Assembly: GCA_964017185.1 (NCBI GenBank)
Contig: OZ024871.1
Span: 57,401,226-57,465,225, forward strand
Source of the DNA: Rugalucina vietnamica
Lineage: Eukaryota > Mollusca > Bivalvia > Lucinida > Lucinidae
DNA: 64,000 bases
Reading direction: 5' to 3'
Both the position numbers and the translations under genes were made by a program. The notes below the pieces were generated by a model. It was given only the letters and a program-made list of their open reading frames with translations. It was not told the origin of the DNA and made no database searches. Each line of letters begins with the position of its first letter. The stretch's first letter is position 1. This document shows, piece by piece, positions 15,001 to 29,900 of this stretch.

Positions 15001-17940
15001 GAGACTGAGCTGGTGAATACTTGCTTCTACAGAGTGGAAGCCACAGATCAAGATTTAAGAGTAAGTTGTTCATTCTACATAGTGATAGTTTTATGTATTA
15101 TTTCCTAATACAATAACCAGGCAATGCTTGTGAATTCTTTTCCCGTTGAATTGCACAGAGGAACTGCCTTCTAAGCTTGTTTGGGATCTAATTGTCTGTT
15201 CAATGTTGAATTGTTCCTCTTTTCATGTTACAGAGTTTAAACTTACGACAGTTGAATGTTTTGTTGATGAAATACTATTTATTATGTAATTCATAATGAT
15301 TCATTTTGATACATCGAATTTGAAGTAACGATTTGTTGATAATGATAATCATAAAAAACACTTAAAATGATAGAAATATGCTTATTCTTCAGGGAATGAT
15401 CATGTATGAAGTGAATGGCAACTTCCCAGCTGATGATTTCTTCAGGATCAACACCACTACAGGCCAGATCTGTGTTAACAAGGACTTGAAACTTGACACT
15501 AATGCTCGGGAACAATATGAGGTATGCACTCCACACATGTCTAGTTACTCCTAGCAAGATTGAACAGGACCTGCCTCTAACTGCGGAATCAGACGTAGAG
15601 AAATTGCCAAAACAACCAATAGAGATATGGCATATTCTTTTGAGGACCCTTAAGAGCAACCTTAGCAACTGGCCAAAATAGATTGTACTCAGTTTTTGAA
15701 TGTAGTTATTATCTATATGTACATTTTTAGCCATGATATAATTCGGCAAATAGGTCACTGTATGGGCGTTACCTCATGAATACCTTATTGGGTATGGTCT
15801 ACCTTTGACATAGGTAAAAGCTAAAGGTATATACAGTTTAGAGGTTCAACTCTTGTTTTCCGTTAGAAAATAAGAATGAAATACGAGTTTGTCTAATTCA
15901 CTGGATTGGACGAAATACAGGTAGCTGATTTCTAACGGTAAATATGTGACAGCGGTCCGGGCTGACTGAGTTCGAATTTTCTATAGTCTCCCTACTTGAA
16001 CAGATGGACTAGCCGACCACGATCAGATATGAATATTTGCCCAATTATATGTTCTGATATTAATATCTATTCTGATTCCTTGCTGCCTCTGCCTAGAGAC
16101 TGTCATTTGTGTTAATCTATTGCAGCTACGTGTGTTTGCCTATGATTCCAACGTGACAGATGCCAAGTCCGAGGCAGTTGTACTCATTACCGTGCTCAGA
16201 AACCCTGATGCACCATTTGTGGACCGTCTCACATACAATATTGAACTGGATGAGTTCTACAATGTGAAGTTTGCTGTGCTTGACTTGAATGCTACAGATC
16301 CTAATGGCGTAAGTACTGATGAAAATATTGTCAAAAATCCTGGTATAGCCACAATCCCTAGAGAAGGTTACCTTATAAGATAAGAAACGAAAACAGCGAA
16401 CCCTACTGCCTGATTTTTACTGACATTTACAGAAAATTAGGTGATAAAACATGTTCCCTTGATTGATAATTGTCATTGCTTGTGTGATGTATACTGTCAA
16501 TTTGTATTCAGTGATAAAATATTAGGAAAATATCTCCTACTGTTTTAGAGTTATTCATCAAAATAAAACAATGGAAGTTCAAAAACGACAAATGTTACCA
16601 GTGAACATTCCTTAACGGTGTTAAGATTTAGCAGTTAGGGTTAGTTTGTCAACTCAATTTCTGATTGACCTTCCAATTGACATGAAGTCCATTTTCATTG
16701 CATAATTTATTTGGGCTTGATACCGGTCAAAATTGTTAACGTTGTGCAATGCTGCAGTCTTGTCACTGCTAGATCTGCTATGTCTGCATTGTGTACGGTG
16801 ACACAAGAGTTGTTTATGTTTACTACAGGATATGGTGTACTACACAATGAGGACTGACGCCGTGGACCGGCTGGCTGAGGAGTATTTCTGGGTGTTTAGA
16901 CCAACAGGACACATCTTCCTGAGACAGCCACTCACAGACAGTCCCACAGACTCCTTCAGGGTAACGTATTAGGTTTTTCTTGTGTACACCTTAAGGCCTT
17001 ATAGGGTTCATATTTTGTGTAAAAGAATGATTGTGATACATTTGGCTATGCAGTAATGGAGAAATGACGTTTTTTCTCACTGGTATACTTAGCAATGCAG
17101 TCACTGTATAGCTACATGTTACACAGTATTCCGGTGTATTGTAAAGCTAACACACTTGGGTACGAGGTGAAAATTTGTTCAACATTTACTTTAGATATCA
17201 TTTGACTGAATTATTGGAAATAATCAGTTATACACCAAGTAAGTCATTTTCAATTTTAAAAAAACTTTCTTTTATAATTATACCCCCCGCCAAAACGAAG
17301 TTTTAAGGGGGGTATACTGTTTTCACGTTGTCCGTCCGTCCGTCCGTGTGTCCGTCCGTGCGTCCGTCCGTCCGTAACGTTTTGTTTCTTTAATATCTTG
17401 AAGACCCATTGATGGAATTTCATGAAACTTTGCAGGCATCTGTATATCTATGGGGCACATATATACATGCAAAAATTAAGGGCTAGGGGCCAGTCCCTTT
17501 TGAGTTACTTCCCTTTATAGTTCTTGATGGCTTTTGTATACAATGAAGATAGTGCATTTATGGGCCGATCAACTCCTACAACAGATTTTGTTGGAACTTT
17601 TTGATATTATGCCTAAATGATGTAGGCCCATTGGACATTTGCATGAAGAAATGTTATCGCAAAAAAATAATTTTTGACAAAATGACAGCTATGAGAACTT
17701 AGGCAATTTTCTTACTTTTTTTACAGGTAAGGGCTTTCACGGGCCGATCAACTCCTACCACAGTTTTTGATGGAACAATTTGTTATCATGCCTACATGAT
17801 ATACACCCATTGGACATTTGCATGAAGAAATGTTGTTGCGAAAAAATAATTTTTGACAAAATGACAGCTATAAGAACTTCGGCAATTTTTATGTCCCCCC
17901 AACCGAAGGTGGGGGACATATTGTTTTTGGTGCGGTTCCC

Positions 17941-17971
<31 letters not shown>

Positions 17972-20900
17972 TCCGCGTAGCTTCTTTCTTACGCGATATC
18001 TTTTGAACCAGTGGATGGATTTTGACCAAACTTGCATAGATACATGGTTGGGAGGGGGGAAAGAGTTGATTAGATTTTGGTGACCTTGACCTCATTTTCA
18101 AGGTCACCAGCCCATGAAAACTGATCAAATTAGGTTTTCTGACGCGATATCTTCTGAACAAATGAATGGATTTTAAGCAAACTTGCACAAGAGCATTGTT
18201 GGGAGGAGGCTCAGAGTTGATTAGATTTTGGTGACCTTGACCTAATTTTCAAGGTCACGAGTCCATAAAAACTGTTGAAATTAGTCTTTCCAACTCAATA
18301 TCTTGAAAACCAATTGATGGATTTTGACCAAACTTGCACAGAAGCATTGTTGGGAGGAGGCTCAGAGTTGGTAAGATTTTGGTGACCTTGACCTAATTTT
18401 CAAGGTCACAAGTCCATAAAGAATGTTGAAATTAGTCTTTCCAATGCAATATCTTGTAAACCGATTGATGGATTTTGACTTAACTTGCACAGAAGCATTG
18501 TTGCGAGAAGGCTCAGAGTTGATTAGATTTTGGTGACCTTGACCTAATTTTCAAGGTCACGAGTCCATAAAAAATGTTGAAATTAGTCTTTCCAACGCAA
18601 TATCTTATAAACCAATTGATGGATTTTGACCAAACTTGCACAGAAGCATTGTTGGGAGAAGGCTCAGAGTTGGTTAGATTTTGATGACCTTGACCTAATT
18701 CTGAAGGTCACGAGTCTATAAAACTGTTGAAATTAGTTTTTCCGATACGATATCTTGTAAACTAATTGATGGACTTTGACCAAACTTGCACAAAAGCATT
18801 GTTGGGAGGAGGCTCAGAGTTGATTAGATTTTGGTGACCTTGACCTAATTTTCAAGGTCACGAGTCCATAAAAACTGTTGAAATTAGTCTTTCCAATGCA
18901 ATATCTTGTGAACCAAATGATGGTTTTTGGCCAAACTTGCACAGAAGCATTGTTGGGAGGAGGCTCAGAGTTGATTAGATTTTGGTGACCTTGACAGAAT
19001 TTTCAAGGTCACGAGTCCATAAAAACTGTTGAAATTAGTCTTTCCAACTCAATATCTTGAAAACCAATAGATGGATTTTGACCAAACTTGCACAGAAGCA
19101 TTGTTGCAAGAAGGCTCAGAGTTGATTAGATTTTGGTGACCTTGATCTAATTTTCAAGGTCACGAGTCCATAAAAAATGTTGAAATTAGTCTTTCCAATG
19201 CAGTATCTTGTAAACCAATCGATGGATTTTGACCAAACTTGCACAGAAGCATTGTTGAGAGGAGGCTCAGAGTTGATTATATATTGGTGACCTTGACCTA
19301 ATAATCAAGGTCACGAGTCCATAAAAAATGTTAAAATTAGTCTTTCCAACGCGATAACTTGTAAACGAATGGATGGATTTTGACCAAACTTGTACAGAAG
19401 CATTGTTGCGAGAAGGCGCAGAGTCGGCTAGATTTTGGTGACCTTGACCTAATTTTCAAGGTCACAAGTCCATAAAAAATGTTGAAATTAGTCTTTCCAA
19501 CGCAGTATCTTGTAAATCAATTGACAGATTTTGACCAAACTTGCACAGAAGCATTGTTGGGAGGAGGCTCAGAGTTGATTAGATTTTGGTGATCTTGACC
19601 TAATTTTCAAGGTCACGAGTCCATAAAAAATGTTGAAATTAATCTTTCCAACTCGATAACTTGTAAACCAATTGATGGATTTTGACCAAACTTGCACAGA
19701 AGCATTGTTGCGAGAAGGCTCAGAGTTGATTAGATTTCGGTGACCTTGACCTAATTTTCAAGGTCACGAGTCCATAAAAAAATGTTGAAATTAGTCTTTT
19801 CACTGCAATATCTTGTAAACCAGTTGATGGATTTTGACCAAACTTGCACAGAAGCATTGTTTGGAGGAGGCTCAAAGTTGATTAGATTTTGATGACCTTG
19901 ACCTAATTTCCAAGGTCACGGGTCCATAAAAACTGTTGAAATTAGTTTTTCCGATACGATATCTTGTAAACTAATTGATGTATTTTGACCAAACTTGCTC
20001 AGAAGCATTGTTGTGAGGAGGTTCAGAGTTTATAAGAATTTGGTGATTGTGACCCAATTTTAGACAGGGTCCAAAACAAGTTTAAACTATCACACCTTAC
20101 ATGGTGTCTTCCCTAGAAAAACTTCATATCACAAGGTAACTACACTTCAATTACTAAACGGTTGGGGGGACATAGTTTTCCTCAGAAAACATTGTTTTAA
20201 TCTTACTTTTTTTTACAGGTAAGGGCTTTCACGGGCCGATCAACTCCTACCACAGTTTTTGATGGAACAATTTGATATCATGCCTACATGATGTACACCC
20301 ATTTGACATTTGCATGAAGAAATGTTATTGTGAAAAAATAATTTTTGTTAAAATTACAGCAATGAGAACTTAGAAAATTTTTCTTAGTTTTTTGATAGGT
20401 AAGGGCTTTCACAGGCCGATCAACTCCTACCACAGTTTTTGATGGAAAAATTTGATATCATGCCTACATGATGTACACCCATTGGACATTTGCATGAAGA
20501 AATGTTATTGTGAAAAAATAATTTTTGTTAAAATAACAGCAATGAGAACATAGACAATTTTTCTTAGTTTTTTTTACAGGTAAAGGCTTTTACGGGCCGA
20601 TCAACTCCTACCACAGTTTTTGATGGAAAAATTTGATATCATGCCTACATGATGTACACCCATTGGACATTTGCATAAAGAATTGTTATTGTGAAAAAAT
20701 AATTTTTGCGGTAAACAGTTACCCTGCGGGGGGTATTTAATAAGCATTGCTTATTGTCTCTTTTTTCATTTAAGATTATGTAGGAACAGTTTGGCATACC
20801 TTATTTTGAGTATGTTCTTACCTATTTCCAGTTCTATGTTGATGTTACTGACGATGGCAATCCCAGTAGAACCACTACAGTGACGGTCAATGTGAATGTT

Positions 20901-23900
20901 CGTCGTATTGGTTTGCCTGTCTTCAACCCACCATTCCAAACTATTATCCGAGAGAACATCAACCTGAATGTAGAAGTCATCAACGTTCTGGCTGATCACC
21001 CTATACCTGCAGTAAGTCAACGCACTCTGACAGATATGACTGAGGTCAAATAATGACGAAGCCAGTTTCTTCACATGAGTTTCAGGAATAAGATATCTTT
21101 TTGCAGAGTCCCAACAAACAGTTTGAATGTTGAGAAAGCTGACATGAGAGTAAACTCAAAAATTTACTAAGGAAGTGGTGCAAAATATATGGCTTTAATC
21201 ACCTTAATGACTTAAGAGAACTTCAAGAGCAATGAGTACAGTAGCAGTTAAAATACTTGGCTTTGAACTTATTTTATGATTGATATTATTGTGACAACTG
21301 ATATAAGCCTTTGACTATGTATTTTTTGTAGCTTCAAGATAACTTGGTGTTTGAGTTGATTGGTACGCCACCAGCTCCATATTTCTTTGGCATCAACTAC
21401 GACGATGGTGACATCAGTGTTAAACGATCAATCAAAGATGACAGGAACATGCGATACACGGTGAGTAGGAGTGGACTAGATGAGCCGCATATCCAGGTAA
21501 CCGGTCCTCGGGGTTTCCGACCAGGTCTGACACAAACTGGCCTATACACCCTCAGAAGAAAGCTAGAATCTTGAAATTTTGGATTTACGTAGAGGATTGG
21601 TACTATCTGAGTAGCAAAAACAAAGACGCTGATCAGCTTCCCAGTTACTGCCAAGCTGATCTGCGCCTTTGTTTTCGCATAGGCAAAAATCCCATGTTCT
21701 CTTGACGTGGCTCAGATAAATTCTGGAGCTCATAACATAGTCAGGTGTTCCTAAAATCAGAGTACATGTCATTCAGTATTCAGGGGCTTTGCTCGGAGAT
21801 AAAATGGGTTGAGTTATTTACTACCTTGAATGATATGACAAGATTTAAGATTAAATAAAAGAAACAACCCAATGTTTACTGGAGCAAATTATGAAGTGCC
21901 TATTTATTGATATTACAGCTGATAGTAAAGACGTATGATCCCGCCACTCCAACAAGGTTTGCCATTCAGGACTACAACATCACGGTCCTTAGGAACGAGA
22001 ATGGGCCCAGATTCAACGTCCAGGATCCTTACTTTGTAGAAATACCTGATGATTCACAGTACGGAAGAGTTGTCGTTCAACTGAATGCTACTGATGATGA
22101 TGGCGTAAGTTCTTATACTCTCATATTTTTTCCTATATAGCACAGATATGTAAAATATATATGTATGCTGTTTTCATCAAATTTTCTGTACATATAGCTG
22201 CATCAATTTTAAATAAATTTAACTTCTTACTCAGGATGGTGTCAGTACTTTTTACCTTTTTGTTGACAGCATAAATCTTTGTAAACTGATATGGTCTTCA
22301 TTATTTAATGACATTAATAATTGATTAAGGTATTTGTTTTGAGCAAAAGGAATAAAAAAAAATGTCAATATTTCATTTAATGGATTTTAACATTCAGTCA
22401 GAAACTGAGTATATCACTAAAGTGTATTTGCATGACATCAATAATGTAGAGGACATCAACATTACGAAAACACACAGAAATTTATTTTGTTGTTAAAATG
22501 AAAAATTTCTCTTGAAAAATTTTGGTAATTTTCTTATTTTTGCTCAAAACATAGATTGTGGTTACATGTTATAACCACCTCAGGGGCGGTTCTAATGAGT
22601 ACTTACAATCTATGTTATGGATCAAAAATAAGAAAAATAGGTATACCCATGCAAACCCCAATTTTACTATATAAAAGTGGGGTTTAGGGGGTATTCATTG
22701 CACGGACATGTTTTCCTGATGTATTGACTGTTGTTTTTTTTTCAGGATTTCCTATCTTACACCCTGACTGGCGGCCAGGAATGTCTTGACAATTTCTTCA
22801 TCATACCAGCTCTGGACGGCACCAACGGTGTACAACTCCGGGTCCAGGGTGACCTCACACAGACTCTAGGAAATATCCAGGTAAACATGAAGATCAGTCC
22901 TTACTAATGTTCGCGAGAATTATATATTTACGCGAATATTCGTGAATGGGTTGCCTCGCAAATTCAAAGTTATCCCTAATAAAGAATTACTATAAGCCAT
23001 AAAGACTACAAGAAGCTCATTCGCGAATTTAAGACCTCGCGAATAACTTGGAAATGAAAAATTTGTGAAATCAAAGTGATTCGAAAATTTCCCAATTCAC
23101 AGTATAATACAATTCACTGGGCAAATTAGCGTAACATTATTTGCACCCTTTCAATGTCATTTGTGACATCAACTATCCCATCAAGTAGTATAATCTTGAC
23201 ATTAGACGGTGTAAGAGTGTTTTAGCGCATAACAAACTTAATAAATATGTGTAAATATTCTCTATTTTCTACAAAATATTTGGAATTCTCTGATTGATTC
23301 TTTTCTTTCCTGTTTTAGTGTGACCTTGAAGTCACAGACAATGGTTACCCCACTGCACAGACGGCGACCCAGCGGGTGAATGTCAACATACGGCGTGGGG
23401 AGGTGCCGACCTGGCAGCCTGACTCCAGATACTTTGCTACGCTTAATGAGAATGATCCCAATGGAACTTTTGTTGTCAATGTTGAAGCTAGGAAGACCAC
23501 CAGTCCACCACTGGTAAGTTTAACCCCCATTACGAAAACATGTCCGTGTAATGTATACCCCCTTAAACCCCACTTTTATACAGCAAAACTGGGGTATGCA
23601 GGAGTACATCCTTTTTTCATATTTTTGCTCCAAAACATAGATTGTGGGTACTCGTCAGAACCGCTTTTCTAACGAGTATCCCCAATCTATGTTTTGAGCA
23701 AATATAAGAAAAATATCAAAATTTTTCAGCTGAAAAATATTCAATTTTTAAAGCTCAAAAATCTCTGTATATTGCATGGGCAAGTTTTCGTAACCCTCGC
23801 GTTAGGAATAGACTAGCCCATCATTACCATTTGGGTGAATCCACTTTTAATGTTAGGGGCATTAGGAATGATTTTAAAATTTTATTTCATTTTTTGGATA

Positions 23901-26900
23901 AAATTCCTGTAAGCAAACAAAAGCCCCAGATGAGTCACCTGGTTTTCAAGGGAAGCTTCATTTTACAGTCACATTTGGGCTATTCTGTTTGCCCATGTCC
24001 CATAGGTAGGACGCCAGTCGTATATGAGTAAAGTTTGACACATAAACCTGATCTATTGTAGGGTCAGATCGTGTATGAAGTAGTGGGAGATACCCCAGCC
24101 CCATACTATTTCAACGTCAACAGGACATCAGGCTTGATATCAACCTCCAGGAGACTGGTACCCAGTGCTCTACTCGGCAGTAACTACGTGGTAAGTGACC
24201 CATTCTTTTACAGTTCATTGTCAAATAATACTAATCAAGTAGATTTGATTAGATAACCGTTGACATGACTTTTAATGCTTGATTGAATAGGGAGATCCAT
24301 TATTATTGAAAGTTTACCTTTGTACCATTTTTGGGTAGTCTTGGAATTGTTCATGTGACTTTTCGTTTTCCAAATTATTAGTGAGTTCTTGAATTTGTGA
24401 GCAAGTGCTCCTGCAGCCTAGAAGGCTACTAGTGATTTACCTTAAAGCCGCTAGCCAACAAACTTGCAAATACACCTGGACCTCTTTATAACATGGTTCA
24501 TTACAACAGGGTTTTGGATGTATCTGATCACTGTTGGACCCCAACTGGACTATTTTAGCTATATGTCCATACATTTTACCGGATTGGATAGCTAACACGG
24601 AAATTGTCATGAACTCCAGCAATAGTGTTATAAGAGTTTGAGGTGTATATTAGCAAAAATTTCCAACTTAATGTGGTTGTGTTTGCAGGGCAACAAAACA
24701 CCACATGTTTTTATCACTGGGCTTATGTCATTGTTCCAATTTTTGTATAATAGCTGAAAGTGGTAGCCTATGACACTGGACGGCCCAACTTGAGAACCAC
24801 AGCTACGGTGATAATCAGTGTGAACCGTAACCTGAACGGCCCCAAGGTGAACCCACCATCAGATGCCATAGATGTACCCGAGGACCAAGACCCCAGGAAA
24901 TGGTTCTACCCGGTCAACGTCACAGATCCTGATAGTGTAAGACAACTGGGTTTTGTAGAAGCTAGAGCTCCCAATAAACAAGGAGCATTTAGATTTAGGC
25001 AATATTATGAAAACAAATTTTAGTTTGTTTGGACCAGAGGGTCATGAACCATTTTTGTTTGTATCAGAAACGCTTTAAGCCTAGATAAATCCGGTTAATA
25101 AACAGGTCACTTCATACCTCATTTACTGTTGTTTAAACAAAGATGTTAGAATTCTATATAAATGACTTAAATAAAAATTAAAACTGAGATCCTTTAAGAG
25201 CAAGGAACACATTAATAAGAAAGGGGATGGGCCATACCACGGTTTCGACTATTGAAGTCTCGTCAGTGACCCTTTAGATTTAATTTGCAACATTCAACAG
25301 GGTAGTCGATACAAAGACTAGTATTATCTAAATATGATCTACACAAGATATAATGGAATATTTTAGATATACATGTATTCATTTATTCTATTCTTACTTT
25401 ACACTATCCTGTTTCTAGAAACGTTGGACATGTTCTATCATTAGCAACGCGAAGGCCCAGGAATTCTTCATGATTGATCCCAACACCTGTCTTATCACAT
25501 TGAAGAAAAGCCTGGAAAATGACACAGAAACTGAGTACCCGGTGAGTAGCTGATGTATCATAACATACAATATTAGACAATTCGATGATAATTTAGGGAT
25601 TCATTAAATTTTATTCGTTATAACATGGGGGTGCTCACAAGATTTGCCTGAAGGTGGCACTATCACACATGACTAAAGAATTTTTTCTGAACCTTAAATC
25701 ACAAAAACAATTGAATGGCAATAAAAGGAAATCCTTAATTGCTAACATATATTATTGCATAAATACCCATGTCACACAATATTAACAGCCATTTATTAAT
25801 GAAGAGAAAGCCATGTATTAATATTGCAATTCACACGCGCACATGTTGTTAATGCATGGCTTTTACTTATGCTCATGACCGGGCGCCATGCAAAGCACGT
25901 GTTATTAATGAGAAACTGAAGTCTGCCCGGAACAAGCATAAAAATGAAAGCTTTTACGCGTATGAAAATGTGATGAGGCTGTAAAATAGTGCACCATTAT
26001 TTCTTTCATTTGTGCAGAATTTATACAATAATAGCTATCAAAAATGATTTTGTCATTCATTAACTAACATTCGCTTGGTCCCTCTATTGTGGGAGTGTTG
26101 ATAACCTCGGGCTAGCAAATGTTAATGAATGGAAATTTAAGGGTAAACATTACTATTGTTTATGAGCACACTGTTTGCGCAACGTCGGCGTTTAGTATGT
26201 GCATGTTACGCGTAGTTTCTAACGCTGTTTTGTTTTGATTTCTCAGTGACGTTGCAAGCTGTAGCATCTTATTCTGTTTATTTCTGCATAATTAAGTCCT
26301 AAAGCGAGTATACATATTGTTCATTTTTATTTTAAAAGAAGTTCTGTGGCAATCGATATGCCCAAATTCGTTAATACGGTTAATTATAAGTGAAAACGTT
26401 TGTTTTGCTGTTGATGACGTCGCATAAATATACGCGACGTCAGTGCAACGTTTGGCGTTAAAACGAAAAAGGCGGGAATATTGAACGTTTTTTCTCTATA
26501 TCTTCCAACGCAATCCGGTGAGCCCCACTTTTTATTTGAATTTTTAAATGGTTACCACCTTTCCTATCGGTTGGTGTAATTTAATCAAAATCATATGCGT
26601 AGTTTAGGAGATCTCGCAAAAATACGCACTTTTTCCAGGTTTGAAAAGATGGCGGGAAAGTTAATTTTGCATGTAATCTCCTCAGTTTAAGAGAAAATAG
26701 TATCAAACTGTTAGAAAGTAACACTCATCGTGTGTTTAAGTTGTTTTTGCAGTAATAATATGTATATTTAAACACATGTCCGCTACGAGTGCGGTTTTCT
26801 GAAATGCACGAGAAACATCCAAAAAGTTCTGATACCATGGAAACAAGACCGGTGACTCCCCACTTTTATTTCGATTTAAGTCCAAGGATACAATTATCTT

Positions 26901-29900
26901 GAAGCATAGGAAGTTTCATGAAAATCATATGCGGAAATTAAATAGTAATGTTTCCCTTTAAATCATAATTGAACCCTATATAACGTGGATGCTCACTAGA
27001 TTTCCCTGTAGGTGGCGCTGCTCCATCAGACATGACTAAAGATTTTTTTACTGAACATTAAACCTCAAAACAAGCAAACAAAATTGAATGGCAATAAAAG
27101 GAAATCCTGAATTGCTAAAGGTTACATGCAGTTTTTTTCTTTCATAAATACTGTTTTTCTGTAAGTGTTTACCTGTGTTTTAGATCACAATACAAGTAAC
27201 AGACGATGGTGACCCTGCCCAGACTGGTACTGGTGTCGTGCTAGTCCGGGTAGCTAGAGACCGGTTCCCACCCACTCTCAATCTCCCTGCTACTATCACC
27301 ATTGAGGAGGATGTCGACGTCACCTCGTTCGTGTTCGACGTTAACCTTGATGACCAAGACAAAAGGGTAGGAGCATGCTTGTAAAAAAAAAATATATATA
27401 TAGAATTGCTATTTAACTGGTTCAGCTCTTGTAGTTTCAGCAAATGATTGGTTTGGATAAATGGTGCTGGCTTGAGATGCATGGGTTGCTGGGTAATCTT
27501 TAATCAATGTTGATCGAAAATGAGAAAATTTGTTAATCCATCTATTCACATGAAGCACACATATCCAGAGATAAATTATGGGAAGCATGTTGGCTTAGTG
27601 GTAGAGCATTGGACTCCAAATAGGTAGGTCCTGGGTTCAAATCCCTTTGGCCCCAGGTTGTGTCCTTGCATAGTACTTTTTATTACCCAAGAAAAGATGA
27701 CTGTCCTAACATGACTGGGATGTTAAACCTCAAATGAATAAACAAACAGAAATATATTGATGGGTAACGTGTAAGTGTTGCTGGTAGCCCTGTGGAAGGA
27801 GAGAGATATTGACAATATAATCCTGTGATTTCAGGGCAACTACAAGTACAACATGATTGGTGTTGGTTCGGGCACATACTTCTTCAGGATTGACCAGGAT
27901 ACCGGTCGTATTACTGTGAGAGTGAGACCCCTAGAGGATAGTCTACAGCTAGATACTTATACTGTAAGTTGGTACCTACATATAGACCCAGGGAGATCCG
28001 AGATACTCACAGGCTTTATGCACACTAACCATTCTCAGAGAGAAAAAATCCTTAAATAAAATTCTAATTTCAGAATGACAAAGAAGCTATCTTTAAGGTA
28101 TTTGCAACTTTTTGCATTACCCATGTGGGGTTTGGCCTCGGTTGAAAACTTTGTCTTTAAAACTTGCTTTGTTTTCAAGATTTCTTTCATGGAACATTTT
28201 TCTTTTACCATTAAATGTATGTGTAATATGAAGAATTCAGAACATATCTGCCCAGGCAACGCTATCTAGACTAGTTAAAGTTCTCCACTCTCTCTTGGTT
28301 CTTGATCTGCAATATTATTAATACACTCTCCTATGATTCTGTTACCAGGTCCGTGTGGAGGGCTATGATGATGCCTGGCCAAGGAACCGTGTCACTGGTG
28401 AACTGACAATCCGAGTGAACAGGAATCCCAGCGGTCCACAGTTCAACCAGAGGACCTACACCAAAAGGATACGCTCAGACTTTGATGTTGGCGGTGTAGT
28501 TATACAGCTTGGTGCTTCAGATAGCGATGGTGTAAGTTCTGTCTTAAAACTATATTGTATTGTAAAGTACTGTTTCAGGTCATTGTTTTAACTCCACTTT
28601 TGTACTTATGTATTCAACATAGAGATGGTTCAATCTTTTACATCCAAAAGTTCCAGCCTCTAGCCATTTTCTTAGTTTGTACAGCCTGTTTTATTTTATG
28701 TCTGCTTGGAAATCACAAAGACATTCATCTTGAAAACATGTTCGTGAAGTGTATACCCCCCTCATACCCCAGCATTACTGGGATATAGGGGTATACCTAG
28801 TATTCTTATTTTTGCTTCAAACAATAAATTGTGGGTACTCATTAGAATTGCTTCAGCATAAATTGTGGGGTTCTAACATGTACCCACAATGTATGTTTTG
28901 AGCAAAAATAATCTATGCTTTGAGCAAAAATGAAACTTTTAAATTTTTACAGTATATGACTTGGGTAAGTTTACGTAATGTTCTTCATAAGAAATCCTGT
29001 CTTAAGATGAAGAGTGAATGATGATATAAACAGGTTTGATGACGTTTGATTGTTATTATTTTGCCGCTATGTTCCGTATTTCAGGATGCATTGATATATG
29101 AGAGTTTGGCCACACCAGATCAACAGAGAATCTTCCAACTGAACAACTTCCAACAGATCATACTCGGACAGGACATGAGAGACCTTCAAACACAGACAGA
29201 CTACTCCGTAAGATTACTGTCTTACTGCTGCCTAGAGATCAGATACATGAGCCTGTGCTTGAGAAAACCAACAATTTCGGTTTCCAAACCAGTCTGTACA
29301 GTCATTGAAGCAGGCTAGAAGCTTGAAATTTCTGATTTAAGAAGAAGAGGGATTGTACTATCTGTGTAGCGAAAATAAAGGCGCTGATCAGCTTCGCGGT
29401 TACCGCGAAACTGGTCTGCGCCTTTGTTTTCGCATATGCAGATTGTTGGTTTTCTCATGCAAAGGCTAACATGAAAAAAATTAGGGCAAGACGATGCAGT
29501 GTTATATTCAATATTTATATTCTGTCATTAACAATTAAGAAGGAAAAATACATAAAAAGTAAACACGACAAATCTTGAGTTTTTCCAAACCATGTTCATA
29601 CACTAGTGAATAGCCTGTTCTTGTTAGGCAGCTTGGTCTGCTAAGACTGTAGATACAATCATACGTTTATTGATCTTTCAGTTCCAAGTGAGAGTTTACG
29701 ACAATCGCGTGACCAACCAGAAGTCTGATATTGCCACGGTAACCATTACTGTAATACCACTACTGGGACCGCCTGGGTTCATCTCAGATGAATATACTGT
29801 TACCATACCCATCACCACTCCTATAGGCTCCGGTATCTTCAACCAGATAGCTGCCACAGATAATGATTTACAGGTATGGTTTCCAATTTCACATTACACA

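Larger units (their letters stand above)
17281..20757. mobile_element. Helitron-like non-autonomous element H2 (outer)
   Basis: 5' stem-loop TACCCCCC...GGGGGGTA (17281-17314), then a TCCGTCCGTCCG tract. Core repeats of about 182 bp are marked by GGGCCGATCAACTCCTAC at 17559, 17741, 20233, 20413 and 20596. The 3' end repeats GGGGGGTA and closes with the hairpin AATAAGCATTGCTTATT. Element H3 sits between core repeats 2 and 3. Confidence 0.82.

Noticed and set aside
15291-15758. 155-codon minus-strand ORF
   Set aside because: Antisense of exon 14 and flanking intron; no motif.
17780-18188. ORFs with poly-Ser/Ala or Arg-rich tails
   Set aside because: Translation of the GTCGGCGTC simple-repeat tract in element H3.
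27591-27660. Functional tRNA gene
   Set aside because: A and B boxes are present but the cloverleaf is not convincing and a SINE body and tail follow.
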